From an uncultured bacterium (GTDB taxonomy: Bacteria; Chloroflexota; Anaerolineae; J036; Brachytrichaceae), in the NCBI GenBank assembly GCA_903921365.1, contig CAIXPS010000326.1, forward strand, positions 1 to 41,168: 41,168 bases of DNA, read 5' to 3'. The notes below the pieces were generated by a model. That model had not been told where the DNA came from, did not search any database, and saw only the letters and a program-made list of their open reading frames with translations. The position numbers were made by a program, and so were the translations under genes. Positions 7,575-17,110 of this stretch are shown one piece after another; the first letter of the stretch is position 1, and every line of letters begins with the position of its first letter.

Positions 7575-10415
7575 TTATTCCCATCCGCCCATGCGCAGCA
7601 CTTCGAAGATGCGCGCTCTGGCGACTCTGAACACCACACCCGCGACAATCAAAATCAGCGCAAAGGAGACCACAATCGCCATCCAGTCGGCGCGCTGCCA
7701 ATCGATATAGGCAATGAACGGTGGGATCGGAATTCCCGGATTGTCCGTCACGGGGAATAGCGGCACATATAACCATGACGCCAACACACCCGCGCCGACG
7801 CCGGCGGCGACGGCATACACCAGTGTAATGACGTACTCGATCAGCACCGTAGCGATGACCTCAACCTGGCGCATGCCCATTGCGCGCATGATCGCGAAGC
7901 GTTGCGCCCGTTCCATCAGTGACGACAAGCTGTAGACGAGGATGCCGATTGCCGCCAGAATGGCGCCGGCCACAAATGAAATAGATAGCAGACCAAACAT
8001 GCCGACATGTTCGAGCCGCGACTGGTCATCAGCGATGATTGCTCCCAGGTCCTTTAGTTGCACGGCTTCAATCCCCATCGCTTTTACTTGCGTCAGGACG
8101 GACGAGCCTTCAATGCCTGGTTTTAGCCGCATCCATACGTTGCTGGGGAACGAGCCGCCAATTTCAGAATTCAGATAGCTCGCATCAACGATTGCAGCCG
8201 GTTTATCGGGATAAACCGTCGGGAAGTAATCGTAGGTATCGACGATCTCAAACTTGAGCTTGTAGTTTTCAGCAGAGGCCAGGATCATATCCACATTGAT
8301 CGTGTCGCCGATCCCAAGACCAGTCTGGGTAAGCACGATTCGCGGCACAATGATGCCATTGATCTTTGAACCCAGCAGGTTCAGCATATCACCCAGGCGA
8401 TGCTTGGCGAAGTCGCGCCGATAGTAGATGCTTTGTGGGAATGTCAGCCGGTCAACCGCCAGTATGCGGAGATCTGAGAAATTCTGGTTTTGCACTATGC
8501 CGGAAAAATCGCCGACCAGCGTGGCATTTTCCACCCCAGCCATAGCGTTATATTCGCTGACCGGTATGACGCTTGCGCTGTTCTCATCAAACGAACCGCT
8601 GGTTCCGCCGACAGGCGCTCCCCCGGCGGCGTCCTGTTTTTTGACTGTGGGTTTGAAGCGCAAATCGGAGCCAACTTCGTACCGCCGGCGTTCCACCAGC
8701 CAGGTGTCTGCGCTTTTTGCGACGGATGCATAGAATACCCCAAGGGTCAGGCACAGGATCAGCAGATAGGCAGGCGCGCGATACTGATGTCCTTCGCGGC
8801 CCAGTTGTGTAAAGCCCAGGTATGCGGTATAGGACGGCAACAGCTTGCTTAACCAACTGATCGGTCGCATCAACAGGACGAAAAGCTCGACGAGGATGAG
8901 CGGGCCTGTGAACAGGAACAGGGTAGGAGCTGCCAGCAGCAATGGATCGTTGCTCGAATCGTCCATATTCCAACTCACGAACCCCAGTGTGCCCTTCAGG
9001 CTAAGTTGGCGAAAGGCGTAGTAGGTGACTGCGCTTAATATAATGACGAACGCAACTCTCAGGCCATTGGTGACTGTCACCGAGCGCGCCCTTTGGCGTT
9101 CGTAGGCCACCAGGCTGACCCGGCTGGCACTCCAGGTTGCCCACAATCGCGCGATCACGCCAATAGACAGGCCGGCTGCGATGAGTCGCCAGTCCGCGGA
9201 CTCGATATAGGCCTTTAGCGGCTCGCGCAATTCGAACTGCAGAAAACTGACCGAATAGCCCATCAGGGTCGCCATGCCCAGCCCCGCGAGTAACCCCAAC
9301 GGTAACGCGAGCGCCAGGATGAAGAACGACTCCACCAGGATCAACACGAAAATCTGTGCGCGCGTGCCGCCACGGCTGGCGATGAGCGCGATCTCGCGCC
9401 GTTGAAACCGCGCCGCCATCGTCGACATCGAGATGACGAAGTAGATCAGCATGACCAGCAATGGCAACGCGAAGCCAGTGAGGATGAATGTGAGCGAGGC
9501 TTTGCGCGTTTGTGCCTGCGTCAACTCGTCCACAGGCGACACATCTACGCGCCCGTTCGGGATGTATTTCTGAACATCGCTGATAAACGACTTCATCCCG
9601 GACAGGTATTGATCCCCCTTGTCCAGGTTCAGGTGCGATTCATCCAGCAGGAAGTACCACGCTGAGAATGTCGTCAACTCGTATGCCTGCGGGTACAGCA
9701 CCTTCTCGAAATCTGCGCGCGTCACCAGGAAGGCTTTGTCATAATCCGCGACAGCGTCGCGGTACCAGAATAGATCCCGGGTATCAGTCGCTTCCCACGT
9801 GCCTGCAACGTAAGTGGAGATGCGGTTGGCGGTGCTCAGGTCTGTGCCGCCTAGTGTATATTTGTCCCCGACCTGGACATCCTTGGCCTGGGCGTAATGG
9901 CTCTCCAGCCAGATTACAAGTGCATCCGCAGGCGCATTGGCTGGTCTCTCCCCGTAGGCGGTCCCAGCGACCGTTTTAATATGTGCTTCGATGCTCGGCA
10001 CATACAAACCGCGCATCTGGTCGACCTCGTCTTCCTGATGCCGGTTTGCAGGGTCATCCTTGACCGGTCGCAGGTGCATCGAACGGCTCTCGACCTGCAT
10101 ATACATCGACCGCACCGGCAATCCGATGTATTTATCTATCAAACCACGAATCCATTCGCGGCGGTCGAGGCTGTCCTGGATGGACATCGCGGTGCCGCTG
10201 GGCAACACATACGCGCGCAACGCGAAGGCGGGGCGGTCGAACCGCTGCGCTCTCTCGCTGAGTTGTTGTTCCATCAGACTCATACTGACGGCATTGCTGA
10301 ATACGGGGACGCAGACGAGAACGCCGACGGTGAGCGCGATACTGAAAATCAGGAGAACCGTAAGCGTCAGTCTGCTGCTGAGGCGTTTTAGTGCTAATGC
10401 TATGAAAAACTTCAT
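7575..10415 (-). CDS. Large FtsX/MacB-type ABC permease
   Basis: 946 aa. An N-terminal membrane helix (residues about 14-38) is followed by a large extracytoplasmic domain. A first FtsX core follows, with helices near 305-335, 350-385 and 395-415 (RREIALIASRGGTRAQIFVL between helices). More membrane segments, a second extracytoplasmic domain, and a C-terminal FtsX core (RFAIMRAMGMRQVEVIATVL) complete it. This is the duplicated layout of efflux or lipoprotein-handling permeases rather than importers. No ATPase lies next to it; both flanks are unrelated, so its ATPase is encoded elsewhere. A possible promoter is at 10440-10468. The substrate cannot be inferred. Confidence 0.85.
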   Translation of the reverse strand: MKFFIALALKRLSSRLTLTVLLIFSIALTVGVLVCVPVFSNAVSMSLMEQQLSERAQRFDRPAFALRAYVLPSGTAMSIQDSLDRREWIRGLIDKYIGLPVRSMYMQVESRSMHLRPVKDDPANRHQEDEVDQMRGLYVPSIEAHIKTVAGTAYGERPANAPADALVIWLESHYAQAKDVQVGDKYTLGGTDLSTANRISTYVAGTWEATDTRDLFWYRDAVADYDKAFLVTRADFEKVLYPQAYELTTFSAWYFLLDESHLNLDKGDQYLSGMKSFISDVQKYIPNGRVDVSPVDELTQAQTRKASLTFILTGFALPLLVMLIYFVISMSTMAARFQRREIALIASRGGTRAQIFVLILVESFFILALALPLGLLAGLGMATLMGYSVSFLQFELREPLKAYIESADWRLIAAGLSIGVIARLWATWSASRVSLVAYERQRARSVTVTNGLRVAFVIILSAVTYYAFRQLSLKGTLGFVSWNMDDSSNDPLLLAAPTLFLFTGPLILVELFVLLMRPISWLSKLLPSYTAYLGFTQLGREGHQYRAPAYLLILCLTLGVFYASVAKSADTWLVERRRYEVGSDLRFKPTVKKQDAAGGAPVGGTSGSFDENSASVIPVSEYNAMAGVENATLVGDFSGIVQNQNFSDLRILAVDRLTFPQSIYYRRDFAKHRLGDMLNLLGSKINGIIVPRIVLTQTGLGIGDTINVDMILASAENYKLKFEIVDTYDYFPTVYPDKPAAIVDASYLNSEIGGSFPSNVWMRLKPGIEGSSVLTQVKAMGIEAVQLKDLGAIIADDQSRLEHVGMFGLLSISFVAGAILAAIGILVYSLSSLMERAQRFAIMRAMGMRQVEVIATVLIEYVITLVYAVAAGVGAGVLASWLYVPLFPVTDNPGIPIPPFIAYIDWQRADWMAIVVSFALILIVAGVVFRVARARIFEVLRMGGWE

Positions 10416-10439
10416 GTGATACTTCTACTATCCAGTACT

Positions 10440-10468
10440 GTTTTACTACGATGTGGTCATATGGTCAA
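10440..10468 (-). promoter_or_regulatory. Possible promoter of the FtsX-type permease
   Basis: On the minus strand TTGACC (10463-10468) and TAAAAC (10440-10445) are exactly 17 bp apart, 24 bp ahead of the permease ATG at 10415. The -35 matches five of six consensus bases and the -10 four of six. Confidence 0.5.
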
Positions 10469-10494
10469 ACCAGAATTGGTTGAGTATTTAAAAA

Positions 10495-10531
10495 ACAGAC
10501 TCCCGGAATAAGCACTATTCCGGGAGTCTGT
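10495..10531 (-). terminator. Rho-independent terminator of the opp operon
   Basis: A perfect 16-bp stem (arms 10495-10510 and 10516-10531, loop AGCAC). On the minus strand it is followed by a T-run, from the A-run at 10490-10495. It lies about 35 bp beyond the oppF stop and insulates the importer from the permease gene. A second small palindrome, ACGATATC-TAC-GATATCGT (10544-10562), sits between oppF and this stem. Confidence 0.92.
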
Positions 10532-10566
10532 CGGCTGACGGATACGATATCTACGATATCGTGAGC

Positions 10567-11571
10567 CTAAATCCCTTCGAGCGACAGTTTTTCTGCCAGA
10601 TGGCAGCTTACCGTGCGTCCGGGTGAGAGTTCGCGCAGGTGCGGCTCCTCGTTTTTGCAAATGTCGGTCGCGTATTTGCAACGCGGGTGGAAAACGCAGC
10701 CCGAAGGCAGCCGGCTGAGATCGGGCACTTCGCCTCTCGATACCAGGCGCTTGCGTTTCTGCGACATCTTGGGCACCGCCGACAACAGGGCTTCGGTGTA
10801 GGGGTGCAACGGTTTGTTCAGCAACTCCTGCTTGGGGCCAACCTCAACCATCTTGCCCGCGTACATCACGGCAATGCGGTCGCTCATGTAGCGAATGACG
10901 CCCATGGCATGCGAGATAAAAATGTACGTCAACTGGTACTGTTCTTGCAGGTCCTTCAACAGGTTAAGGATTTGCGCCTGGATTGACACGTCGAGCGCCG
11001 ATACGGGTTCATCCGCGACCACCAGTTTCGGATTTACCACGAGGGCGCGCGCGATGCCGATGCGCTGGCGTTGGCCGCCGCTGAAACTGTGCGGGAAGCG
11101 GCGCAAGTGTTCTACGCGCAGACCCACCTGTAGCATGACCTTCTTGACGCGCTCTTCAAGTTCCGTGCCTTTGGCAACGCCATTCACCAGCAGCGGTTCG
11201 CCGATGGTCTCAAGGATGTTCATGCGCGGGTTCAAAGATGCGTATGGATCCTGGAAGATCATCTGCGCATTGCGCCGGAAATGGTGCATTTCCTTGTCGT
11301 CCAACAGCGGCACATGATATTCCCGTCCTTTCTCGTGCAGGACGATATCACCCGATGTCGGTTCATACAGCCGCAGAATCGTGCGACCGAGAGTTGTCTT
11401 GCCGCTGCCGCTTTCACCGACGACGCCGAGTGTTTCACCGGGTTGCACGACCAGGTTGACGTCATCGACGGCCTTAACGTAACCAATTGTGCGTTTGAAG
11501 AAACCGCCTGTGATGGGGAACCATTTTTTGAGTTCCTTGACTTCTAGGAGAGGTTCTGCTTGTGCGCTCAC
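10567..11571 (-). CDS. oppF: Oligopeptide ABC transporter ATPase, OppF-like
   Basis: One of the two ATPases of a peptide importer, 334 aa from the preferred GTG at 11571. Visible are Walker A (GESGSGKTT), signature ([15 protein letters not shown]), Walker B with D-loop ([12 protein letters not shown]) and the switch His (IFISHAMG). The C-terminal oligopeptide-transporter extension contains Cys residues in the pattern [14 protein letters not shown], known in this family to bind an Fe-S cluster in some members. GAGGAG lies 9 nt before GTG 11571; an upstream GTG at 11604 lacks this support. Last gene of oppABCDF and followed by a strong terminator. It would pair with OppD on the cytoplasmic side. 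Confidence 0.93.
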   Translation of the reverse strand: MSAQAEPLLEVKELKKWFPITGGFFKRTIGYVKAVDDVNLVVQPGETLGVVGESGSGKTTLGRTILRLYEPTSGDIVLHEKGREYHVPLLDDKEMHHFRRNAQMIFQDPYASLNPRMNILETIGEPLLVNGVAKGTELEERVKKVMLQVGLRVEHLRRFPHSFSGGQRQRIGIARALVVNPKLVVADEPVSALDVSIQAQILNLLKDLQEQYQLTYIFISHAMGVIRYMSDRIAVMYAGKMVEVGPKQELLNKPLHPYTEALLSAVPKMSQKRKRLVSRGEVPDLSRLPSGCVFHPRCKYATDICKNEEPHLRELSPGRTVSCHLAEKLSLEGI

Positions 11572-11613
11572 GCTCTTGTACTCCTCTGAATATTGATGTT
11601 GCACATTAGACAG

Positions 11614-12669
11614 TTACCTTGCAGCCATCTGGCCGGCTGCGGGCGCCCGTGAGGCGGCCTGCGCGCTCTTTTCATACAGGAAGCAACTGACTGTATGAGT
11701 CGGAGACACTTCTGTCATAGCGGGTCTGGCTTCGTCGCACAGCCCCGGTATGCGTTGTTCGCAACGCGAGAAGAACGGACAGCCCTTATGCACCGTATAT
11801 GGATTTGGAAGCATACCGCTGATCGTATTCAACCGCTTGATGTCGCCTTCAATGGTCGGGATCGAACGCCATAGCGCCTGCGTATAGGGGTGCATGGGGT
11901 TGTTGAATACCTCGTCGGTGGTTGCTTTTTCCATGACCCGGCCGAGATACATGATCATGATCTCGTCTGACATTTCGCTGACCACGGCGAGGTCGTGGCT
12001 GATGTACATCAACGCCATGCCAAACTCTTCCTGCAATGCGCGGATCAATTCGAGTATCTGCGCTTCGATCGTCACATCCAGCGCGGTCGTTGGTTCATCT
12101 GCGATCAGCAGCTTCGGGTTGCATGAGAGCGCCATCGCGATCATGGCCCTCTGGCGCATGCCGCCGCTCAACTGGTGTGGATATACGTCGATCAAGCGGC
12201 TGGGTTGAGGGATGCCCACTTTGCCCAGTAATTCGATCACACGGTCGCGCATCTCCTTCTTGGTGATGCCCGGGATGTGTAGCTTGATCGCTTCGGTGAT
12301 CTGGTTGCCAATCGTGAAAAGCGGGCTGAAGGACGTCATTGGCTCCTGGAAAACCATGCTGATTTCCTTCCAGCGCAGGGCTCGCATTTCCGGGCTGTTT
12401 GCTGTCATCTTCAACACATCGACTGTGCCAGTATCAAGGTGGAGGAGAATCTCACCGCCTACTTCCTTTGCAGGTGGCGTGGGGACAATGCGCATCATCG
12501 ACTGGGCGGTAACCGATTTGCCGCAGCCGCTTTCGCCGATCACACCCAGTGATTTGCCTTTGTTGATGGTGTAGCTGACGCCGTCCACCGCTCGGACGAC
12601 TCCTTCATACAGGTAGAAATACGTTTGGAGGTCACGCACCTCTATAAGCTTGTTGTTATCATTCGCCAT
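11614..12669 (-). CDS. oppD: Oligopeptide ABC transporter ATPase, OppD-like
   Basis: Second ATPase of the importer, 351 aa from ATG 12669. Motifs are Walker A (GESGCGKSV), signature (LSGGMRQRAMIAMAL), Walker B (KLLIADEPTTALD) and switch His (YISHDLAVV). The C-terminal extension has the Cys pattern CPFFSRCEQRIPGLC. A TTG at 12699 would add ten residues, but the ATG gives the family's usual N-terminus (MANDNNKLIEVRDLQTYF). It lies 32 bp from oppC and about 40 bp from oppF in one transcription unit. Residues after the Cys cluster are a low-complexity Ala-rich tail. Confidence 0.93.
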   Translation of the reverse strand: MANDNNKLIEVRDLQTYFYLYEGVVRAVDGVSYTINKGKSLGVIGESGCGKSVTAQSMMRIVPTPPAKEVGGEILLHLDTGTVDVLKMTANSPEMRALRWKEISMVFQEPMTSFSPLFTIGNQITEAIKLHIPGITKKEMRDRVIELLGKVGIPQPSRLIDVYPHQLSGGMRQRAMIAMALSCNPKLLIADEPTTALDVTIEAQILELIRALQEEFGMALMYISHDLAVVSEMSDEIMIMYLGRVMEKATTDEVFNNPMHPYTQALWRSIPTIEGDIKRLNTISGMLPNPYTVHKGCPFFSRCEQRIPGLCDEARPAMTEVSPTHTVSCFLYEKSAQAASRAPAAGQMAAR

Positions 12670-12701
12670 AATGAAATGTTCTCTTGTGTCGAAGCGCAAT
12701 A

Positions 12702-13880
12702 TTAGCGATTGTAGGGATCGGCCGCATCGCGCAGTCCGTCACCCACGAAGTTGAACAACAGCACGGTAACGATGACGAACAATGCTGGAATCATCAGCCA
12801 CTGCTGTTGCGCGACCGCGACGATATTCTGGGCGTCCTGTAACAACGTGCCCCAACTCACTGCCGGGGGTTGCATTCCTACACCGATGAAGCTGAGCGCC
12901 GTTTCACCCAGTATGACACTGGGGATCGATACCGTGATCGAAACGATGAGGTGACTGGTGAATCCGGGCAACAAATGGCGCGTGATGATGCGCCATTTGC
13001 TCGCGCCAGCTGCCTGGGCAGCCATCGCATAGTCTTCCTCGCGCAGCTGCAGCAGTTTGCCACGCACGACGCGCGCCAGGCCGGCCCAGCCAATGACCGA
13101 AAGGAGCAGGACGATGGCGAAATAAGTTTGAATGATCGGCCAGTCGCGTGGCAGCGCCGAGGAAAGGGCCATCCACAATGGCAAAGTGGGGATCGAAAGC
13201 AGGAAGTCGATCGTGCGTTGAATAAGTTCGTCGACCACACCGCCCATGTAACCCGATAACCCGCCAAGGATGACGCCCATCAGGAAGCTGATAAAGACGC
13301 CAACCAGACCGATGGAGAGCGATACCTGGGCGCCAAAGAACACGCGCGAGAACAGGTCACGTCCCAGCCGATCGGTGCCAAAGATATGAACGGGTTGATC
13401 CAGGTTCTCAGTGCCAAAAAGGTGGATGTCCGTAGCTACGATGCCCAGTATTTTGTACGGCTCGCCATGGGCAAAGAACTTAATGGGCAGCGGTTGTGTG
13501 GTATCCGGCACGAAGATAAACTTGAACGTCTTGGGATCGGCTTTCCGGGTAACGGGGTAGACATACGGCCCGGTAATCCCCACACCATCTCGATAGAAAT
13601 AGATCGTCGAGGGGGGTTGCTGCTGACGTGATTCCCACCGTGTGATCACCCCATAAGGGGCAACGAAATCAGCAAAAATCGCTGTCAAGTAAAGTATGAT
13701 CGTCAGAATCCCCGCAATTACAGCGACTTTATGCTTTTTGAAACGCCACCATACCAACTGGCCTTGCGTGGCATAATAAAAGCGCTCGTCGCGCACGGCC
13801 TCTGGTTGACCAAGCGCCACCGCCTCTTCTTTCTGGGGTTCGTTCAAAACCTGGGGGTTGTTTGTAGACTGGACACTCAT
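12702..13880 (-). CDS. oppC: Oligopeptide ABC transporter permease, OppC-like
   Basis: Membrane permease, 392 aa, longer than the ~300 aa usual for OppC/DppC. The N-terminal cytoplasmic stretch is followed by helix 1 near residues 50-70. The extra length is an extracytoplasmic loop of about 110 residues between helices 1 and 2, ending at the conserved GTDRLGRDLFSRV. The transport domain then has the EAA-type loop (YAMAAQAAGASKWRIITRHL). The start overlaps the oppB stop by 4 bp, suggesting translational coupling. The long loop could help dock the large binding protein; that is inference. Confidence 0.93.
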   Translation of the reverse strand: MSVQSTNNPQVLNEPQKEEAVALGQPEAVRDERFYYATQGQLVWWRFKKHKVAVIAGILTIILYLTAIFADFVAPYGVITRWESRQQQPPSTIYFYRDGVGITGPYVYPVTRKADPKTFKFIFVPDTTQPLPIKFFAHGEPYKILGIVATDIHLFGTENLDQPVHIFGTDRLGRDLFSRVFFGAQVSLSIGLVGVFISFLMGVILGGLSGYMGGVVDELIQRTIDFLLSIPTLPLWMALSSALPRDWPIIQTYFAIVLLLSVIGWAGLARVVRGKLLQLREEDYAMAAQAAGASKWRIITRHLLPGFTSHLIVSITVSIPSVILGETALSFIGVGMQPPAVSWGTLLQDAQNIVAVAQQQWLMIPALFVIVTVLLFNFVGDGLRDAADPYNR

Positions 13881-14875
13881 TTGCTTATCCCTCCGTAGCG
13901 GATTCGCGGATCCATGGCTGCCAGCAGGATATCTGACAGCAGAGTGCCGATAACGGTCAACGAACTCAGGATCATAATAATGCTTCCAGCCAGGTACATA
14001 TCAAGGTCGAGAATCGCTTTCAACAGGAGTGGACCGGTCGTTTGGATGGCGAGTACGATTGAAACGAGTACTTCGCCAGATATCAGGCCTGGAAGAATCC
14101 AACCCACGGTGCTGATAATCGGGTTGATTGCCATGCGCACGGGATACTTAATCAACAATCCTAATTCCGTCAGTCCCTTCGCGCGCGCGGTGATGACGTA
14201 TTGCTTTTTCAACTCATCGAGCAGATTGGCGCGCATGACACGAATGGTCACTCCGGTGCTGCTTAGGCCGATGATTAACAGGGGCAATATAAGGTGCTTG
14301 AGCATATCGAGCGTTTTATCCACACTTGGAGGCGCAGTAAGGAACGCGTTTGAATTAAGTCCAAGCGGTGAGAAACCCGTCGAGCTGAAAATGACCCAGG
14401 CTGCGACGAGGGCGACTAAGAAACCAGGCGTCGCCAGACCGATAAAGCCAAAGAAAGTAAATATGTAATCGAACACCGAATACTGGTGTGTGGCAGAGTA
14501 AATACCTATAGGGATCGCGATAAGCCACGAAACGATCAACGCTGCGATCGAGATTTCCATCGTGAGTGGAATGCGTTCTGCAAGGAGTGAGTTAACGGAT
14601 TGATTCCACGTAAAAGACCAACCCAGGTCACCTCGTAATATGATGTTCTTCATCCAGGTAATATAGCGTTCGCCCCCCGGTTTATCCAGGCCGTACAGTT
14701 TTGTCAGGCGATTGGCTTCATCCTGGTCCAGCTGGATTCCTGAGAGTTTCATCCGGGAGATATATAAACTTACGAAATCGCCTGGAGGCAGTTGTATGAT
14801 GATAAATGAAACGAGCGAAATTAGAAACAGGATTGGGATCAGCGTCACGAGGCGACGCCCAATGTAAGCTATCAC
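13877..14875 (-). CDS. oppB: Oligopeptide ABC transporter permease, OppB-like
   Basis: 332 aa, with the OppB/DppB N-terminus (MIAYIGRRLVTLIPILFLIS) forming helix 1. An extracytoplasmic loop contains GLDKPGGERYITWMKNIILR and LGWSFTWNQSVNSLLAERIP, both typical of the family. The EAA-like loop is seen as YVITARAKGLTELGLLIKY. It would pair with OppC in the membrane. It stands about 170 bp downstream of the binding-protein gene, with a hairpin in between. Confidence 0.93.
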   Translation of the reverse strand: MIAYIGRRLVTLIPILFLISLVSFIIIQLPPGDFVSLYISRMKLSGIQLDQDEANRLTKLYGLDKPGGERYITWMKNIILRGDLGWSFTWNQSVNSLLAERIPLTMEISIAALIVSWLIAIPIGIYSATHQYSVFDYIFTFFGFIGLATPGFLVALVAAWVIFSSTGFSPLGLNSNAFLTAPPSVDKTLDMLKHLILPLLIIGLSSTGVTIRVMRANLLDELKKQYVITARAKGLTELGLLIKYPVRMAINPIISTVGWILPGLISGEVLVSIVLAIQTTGPLLLKAILDLDMYLAGSIIMILSSLTVIGTLLSDILLAAMDPRIRYGGISK

Positions 14876-14984
14876 TTAATACATCCTCCCGTAGGGTGGT
14901 TGGCAGTTATGAACACCTTATGATGGACTTGCCGTCAGGTCGCAGACGGTGCGTTCTGGCGAAACAGTGAACTAGATCTTGGTG

Positions 14985-15022
14985 TAGTTACTGCCAGGCT
15001 TTTGGCAGCCTGGCAGTAACTA
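14985..15022 (-). terminator. Intercistronic hairpin between oppA-like and oppB genes
   Basis: A perfect 16-bp inverted repeat (arms 14985-15000 and 15007-15022, loop TTTGGC) lies 25 bp after the binding-protein stop. No T-tail follows on the minus strand. It is therefore more likely a 3'-end stabiliser or attenuator than a full terminator, matching the hairpin after the sugar-binding gene at 2017-2052. Confidence 0.65.
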
Positions 15023-15046
15023 TCAACGCCTTAGTGAATCAAAGGC

Positions 15047-17110
15047 TTATTGCTGGGGCGGGTCAAAATACAACTGAACGCCCTGGAAGTTGTTGCCGAT
15101 GGCATAGCCGGCTGAGGCCATGTTCTTCAAGTTCTTCTTGGCGATCATTGGATACTTGACGCCTTCAACAAAGTTGATGAACGGCAGGTTATCGCGTTCC
15201 CACTGATGACCCTGCTCAACCAGCTTGTTGTATTCATCTGAGCCGGAAACCGAGCTCCAGCGTGAAACGTCAAGGGCGTATGCCTGCTTTGCCCATGCCG
15301 GCGGTTCAGAACCCGTCTTGCCTCGGGAATTGAACCACTGATCCCACATACTGCCTGCGCGGGCTACATCGCCTTGCGTATAGTCGTTGTTCCAACCCTG
15401 GTCGTGGCTCCAGTCTACACGCGCCTGGATTTCGTTCGCGGCCATCTTGGTGCTATAGTCGTTGCCGGCAAGTTGCTTAACCGTCGTCTTGATGCCAACT
15501 GCATTCAAGTATTGTGCGGCAAGCTCGGCGGCGGGACCAATGTCCGCTGCAGGCGCTTGATGGTTAATGATGATCGTAACTGGTTTCCCATCTGCATAGG
15601 TTCGGAAACCATCTGCGCCCTTCTTCAGACCCATGTCATCCAGAAGTTTCTCAGCGGCGGCTTTATCATAGTTCATGTTCGCTTCGCCGACTGTGACTGC
15701 CGGGAGTGAAGCATATCCATAATACAGCGTGTCGATCATTTCCTTGCGGTTCATGGCCTTGCTGACAGCCTGGCGGAATCGAATATCCTGGGTTGCTTTC
15801 TGCCAGTTCGTGTCAGAGAAGGTCTGATTCAGACTCAAGCCTGACGAGTCAACATGCATGTCCAACAGGATCGTGTTGATGTTGGCTTTGGTCTCGGCTT
15901 CCTTGTACATCGGCACCTTGAGCAAAGCGGTTGATTCGCGCAGGTAGTCAACGTCACCGCTGACAACCTTAACGTTTACCATTTCGACGTCGGCTGCCTG
16001 TACCGAGAGAATCTCATCGATATATGGAAGTTGCTTGCCTTCTGTATCGACCATGAAGAAGTACGGGTTGCGCTTAAAGTGTAGAATACCCTGGTCAGCC
16101 TTGACGCCGATCCACGGGTAGAGTCCCGGATAGTCCACGCAACGCGGGTTGGTCATGTCCCAGTTCTGGCAGCGCTTGGCGTTGAACAGGTTCCACCACT
16201 CGTTGGTGAGTTTGTTCGCATCCAGATCGGGCTTCATCTTTTCAAGCGTTGTGTACTTGATGTGGTATTGCTTGAGGAACTTGGATGGGTTAATAATCAG
16301 GGTGTAGCCGTTCCAACCTTCAATACCCATCGCACGAACAAAGCCTCCGTAAGGAGCTGGGAAGGAAATCTTGAAGGTGAAATCATCAACGATTGACAAT
16401 TTTCCTGGCGCGCCATCCGGAGCAAGACCGACACGGAACTGGTTTGGAACGCCATTGGGATACAGTTTGTCGTTGCTGTAGATGTCTTCCCATGTGAAGC
16501 GGACATCTTCAGTTGTGACAGGATCACCAGTTGACCATTTCAAGCCCTTGCGAATGGTGAACGTGAAGTCCTGGTTGTTATTCTCGATCTTGAAGTCCGA
16601 TACGACGTTGCCCTTGGTGTTGTCCACGCCTAGATCTGGAGCCTTCAGGAGAGGCTCGTCGAGCATCACGAAGACATCAGGCGACCAGTTAGCGCTGGCA
16701 TGTGCGGTGTGCAGGATGCCGCCATACTTGCCGGGTGTCCAGTCGGGGAGGTTCTTGGTGGACTGTAGCACGCCAGGGCCGACCACGAAGGGATCGGTGG
16801 GCAGGCGCTGATCGACGGGAGGAATCGTGCCGGCTTTGACCATATCGGCCAATACAGGGGCTTCCTGGAACTTGCTGGGCTTGGCGACGGGAGCAGCGGT
16901 AGCGGCTGGCGCAGCAGTTGCTGCGGGAGCAGCGGTAGCGGCTGGCGCGGCAGTTGCTGCGGGAGCAGCGGTAGCGGCCGGCGCGGCAGTAGCTGCAGGG
17001 ACAGCAGTTGCGGCGGGTGCGGCAGGCGTAGCGGCACCGCTACAAGCTGCCAGCATCGACGCGGATGCCAATAGCACGAAATATTTCATCAGGTGCGATG
17101 GCTTATTCAT
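15047..17110 (-). CDS. oppA: Peptide-binding lipoprotein, OppA-like (SBP family 5)
   Basis: Extracytoplasmic binding protein, 687 aa from ATG 17110. AAGGAG stands 10 nt upstream; a longer reading frame to 17194 has no such support. The signal peptide (MKYFVLLASASMLAACSG) ends in a lipobox with Cys, so the mature protein is lipid-anchored. An Ala/Pro/Thr hexapeptide tether of about 50 residues follows, built from a DNA tandem repeat. The body shows SBP_bac_5 features: FTIRKGLKWSTGDPVTTEDV, later RFRQAVSKAMNRKEMIDTLY and the C-terminal half with GADGFRTYADGKPVTI. At nearly 690 residues it is longer than typical OppA (~540). First gene of the opp operon, preceded by a long leader. Confidence 0.93.
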   Translation of the reverse strand: MNKPSHLMKYFVLLASASMLAACSGAATPAAPAATAVPAATAAPAATAAPAATAAPAATAAPAATAAPAATAAPVAKPSKFQEAPVLADMVKAGTIPPVDQRLPTDPFVVGPGVLQSTKNLPDWTPGKYGGILHTAHASANWSPDVFVMLDEPLLKAPDLGVDNTKGNVVSDFKIENNNQDFTFTIRKGLKWSTGDPVTTEDVRFTWEDIYSNDKLYPNGVPNQFRVGLAPDGAPGKLSIVDDFTFKISFPAPYGGFVRAMGIEGWNGYTLIINPSKFLKQYHIKYTTLEKMKPDLDANKLTNEWWNLFNAKRCQNWDMTNPRCVDYPGLYPWIGVKADQGILHFKRNPYFFMVDTEGKQLPYIDEILSVQAADVEMVNVKVVSGDVDYLRESTALLKVPMYKEAETKANINTILLDMHVDSSGLSLNQTFSDTNWQKATQDIRFRQAVSKAMNRKEMIDTLYYGYASLPAVTVGEANMNYDKAAAEKLLDDMGLKKGADGFRTYADGKPVTIIINHQAPAADIGPAAELAAQYLNAVGIKTTVKQLAGNDYSTKMAANEIQARVDWSHDQGWNNDYTQGDVARAGSMWDQWFNSRGKTGSEPPAWAKQAYALDVSRWSSVSGSDEYNKLVEQGHQWERDNLPFINFVEGVKYPMIAKKNLKNMASAGYAIGNNFQGVQLYFDPPQQ
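16891..17034. repeat. 36-bp tandem repeat encoding the lipoprotein tether
   Basis: Units begin at 16891, 16927, 16963 and 16999, exactly 36 bp apart, with scattered substitutions. Each unit encodes 12 residues, that is two hexapeptides of the type AAPAAT. Repeat slippage here would change tether length in steps of 12 residues without shifting frame. Confidence 0.85.

Noticed and set aside
10544-10562. Small perfect palindrome ACGATATC-TAC-GATATCGT after oppF as an operator
   Set aside because: It lies between a gene end and its terminator with no promoter nearby; noted only under the terminator.
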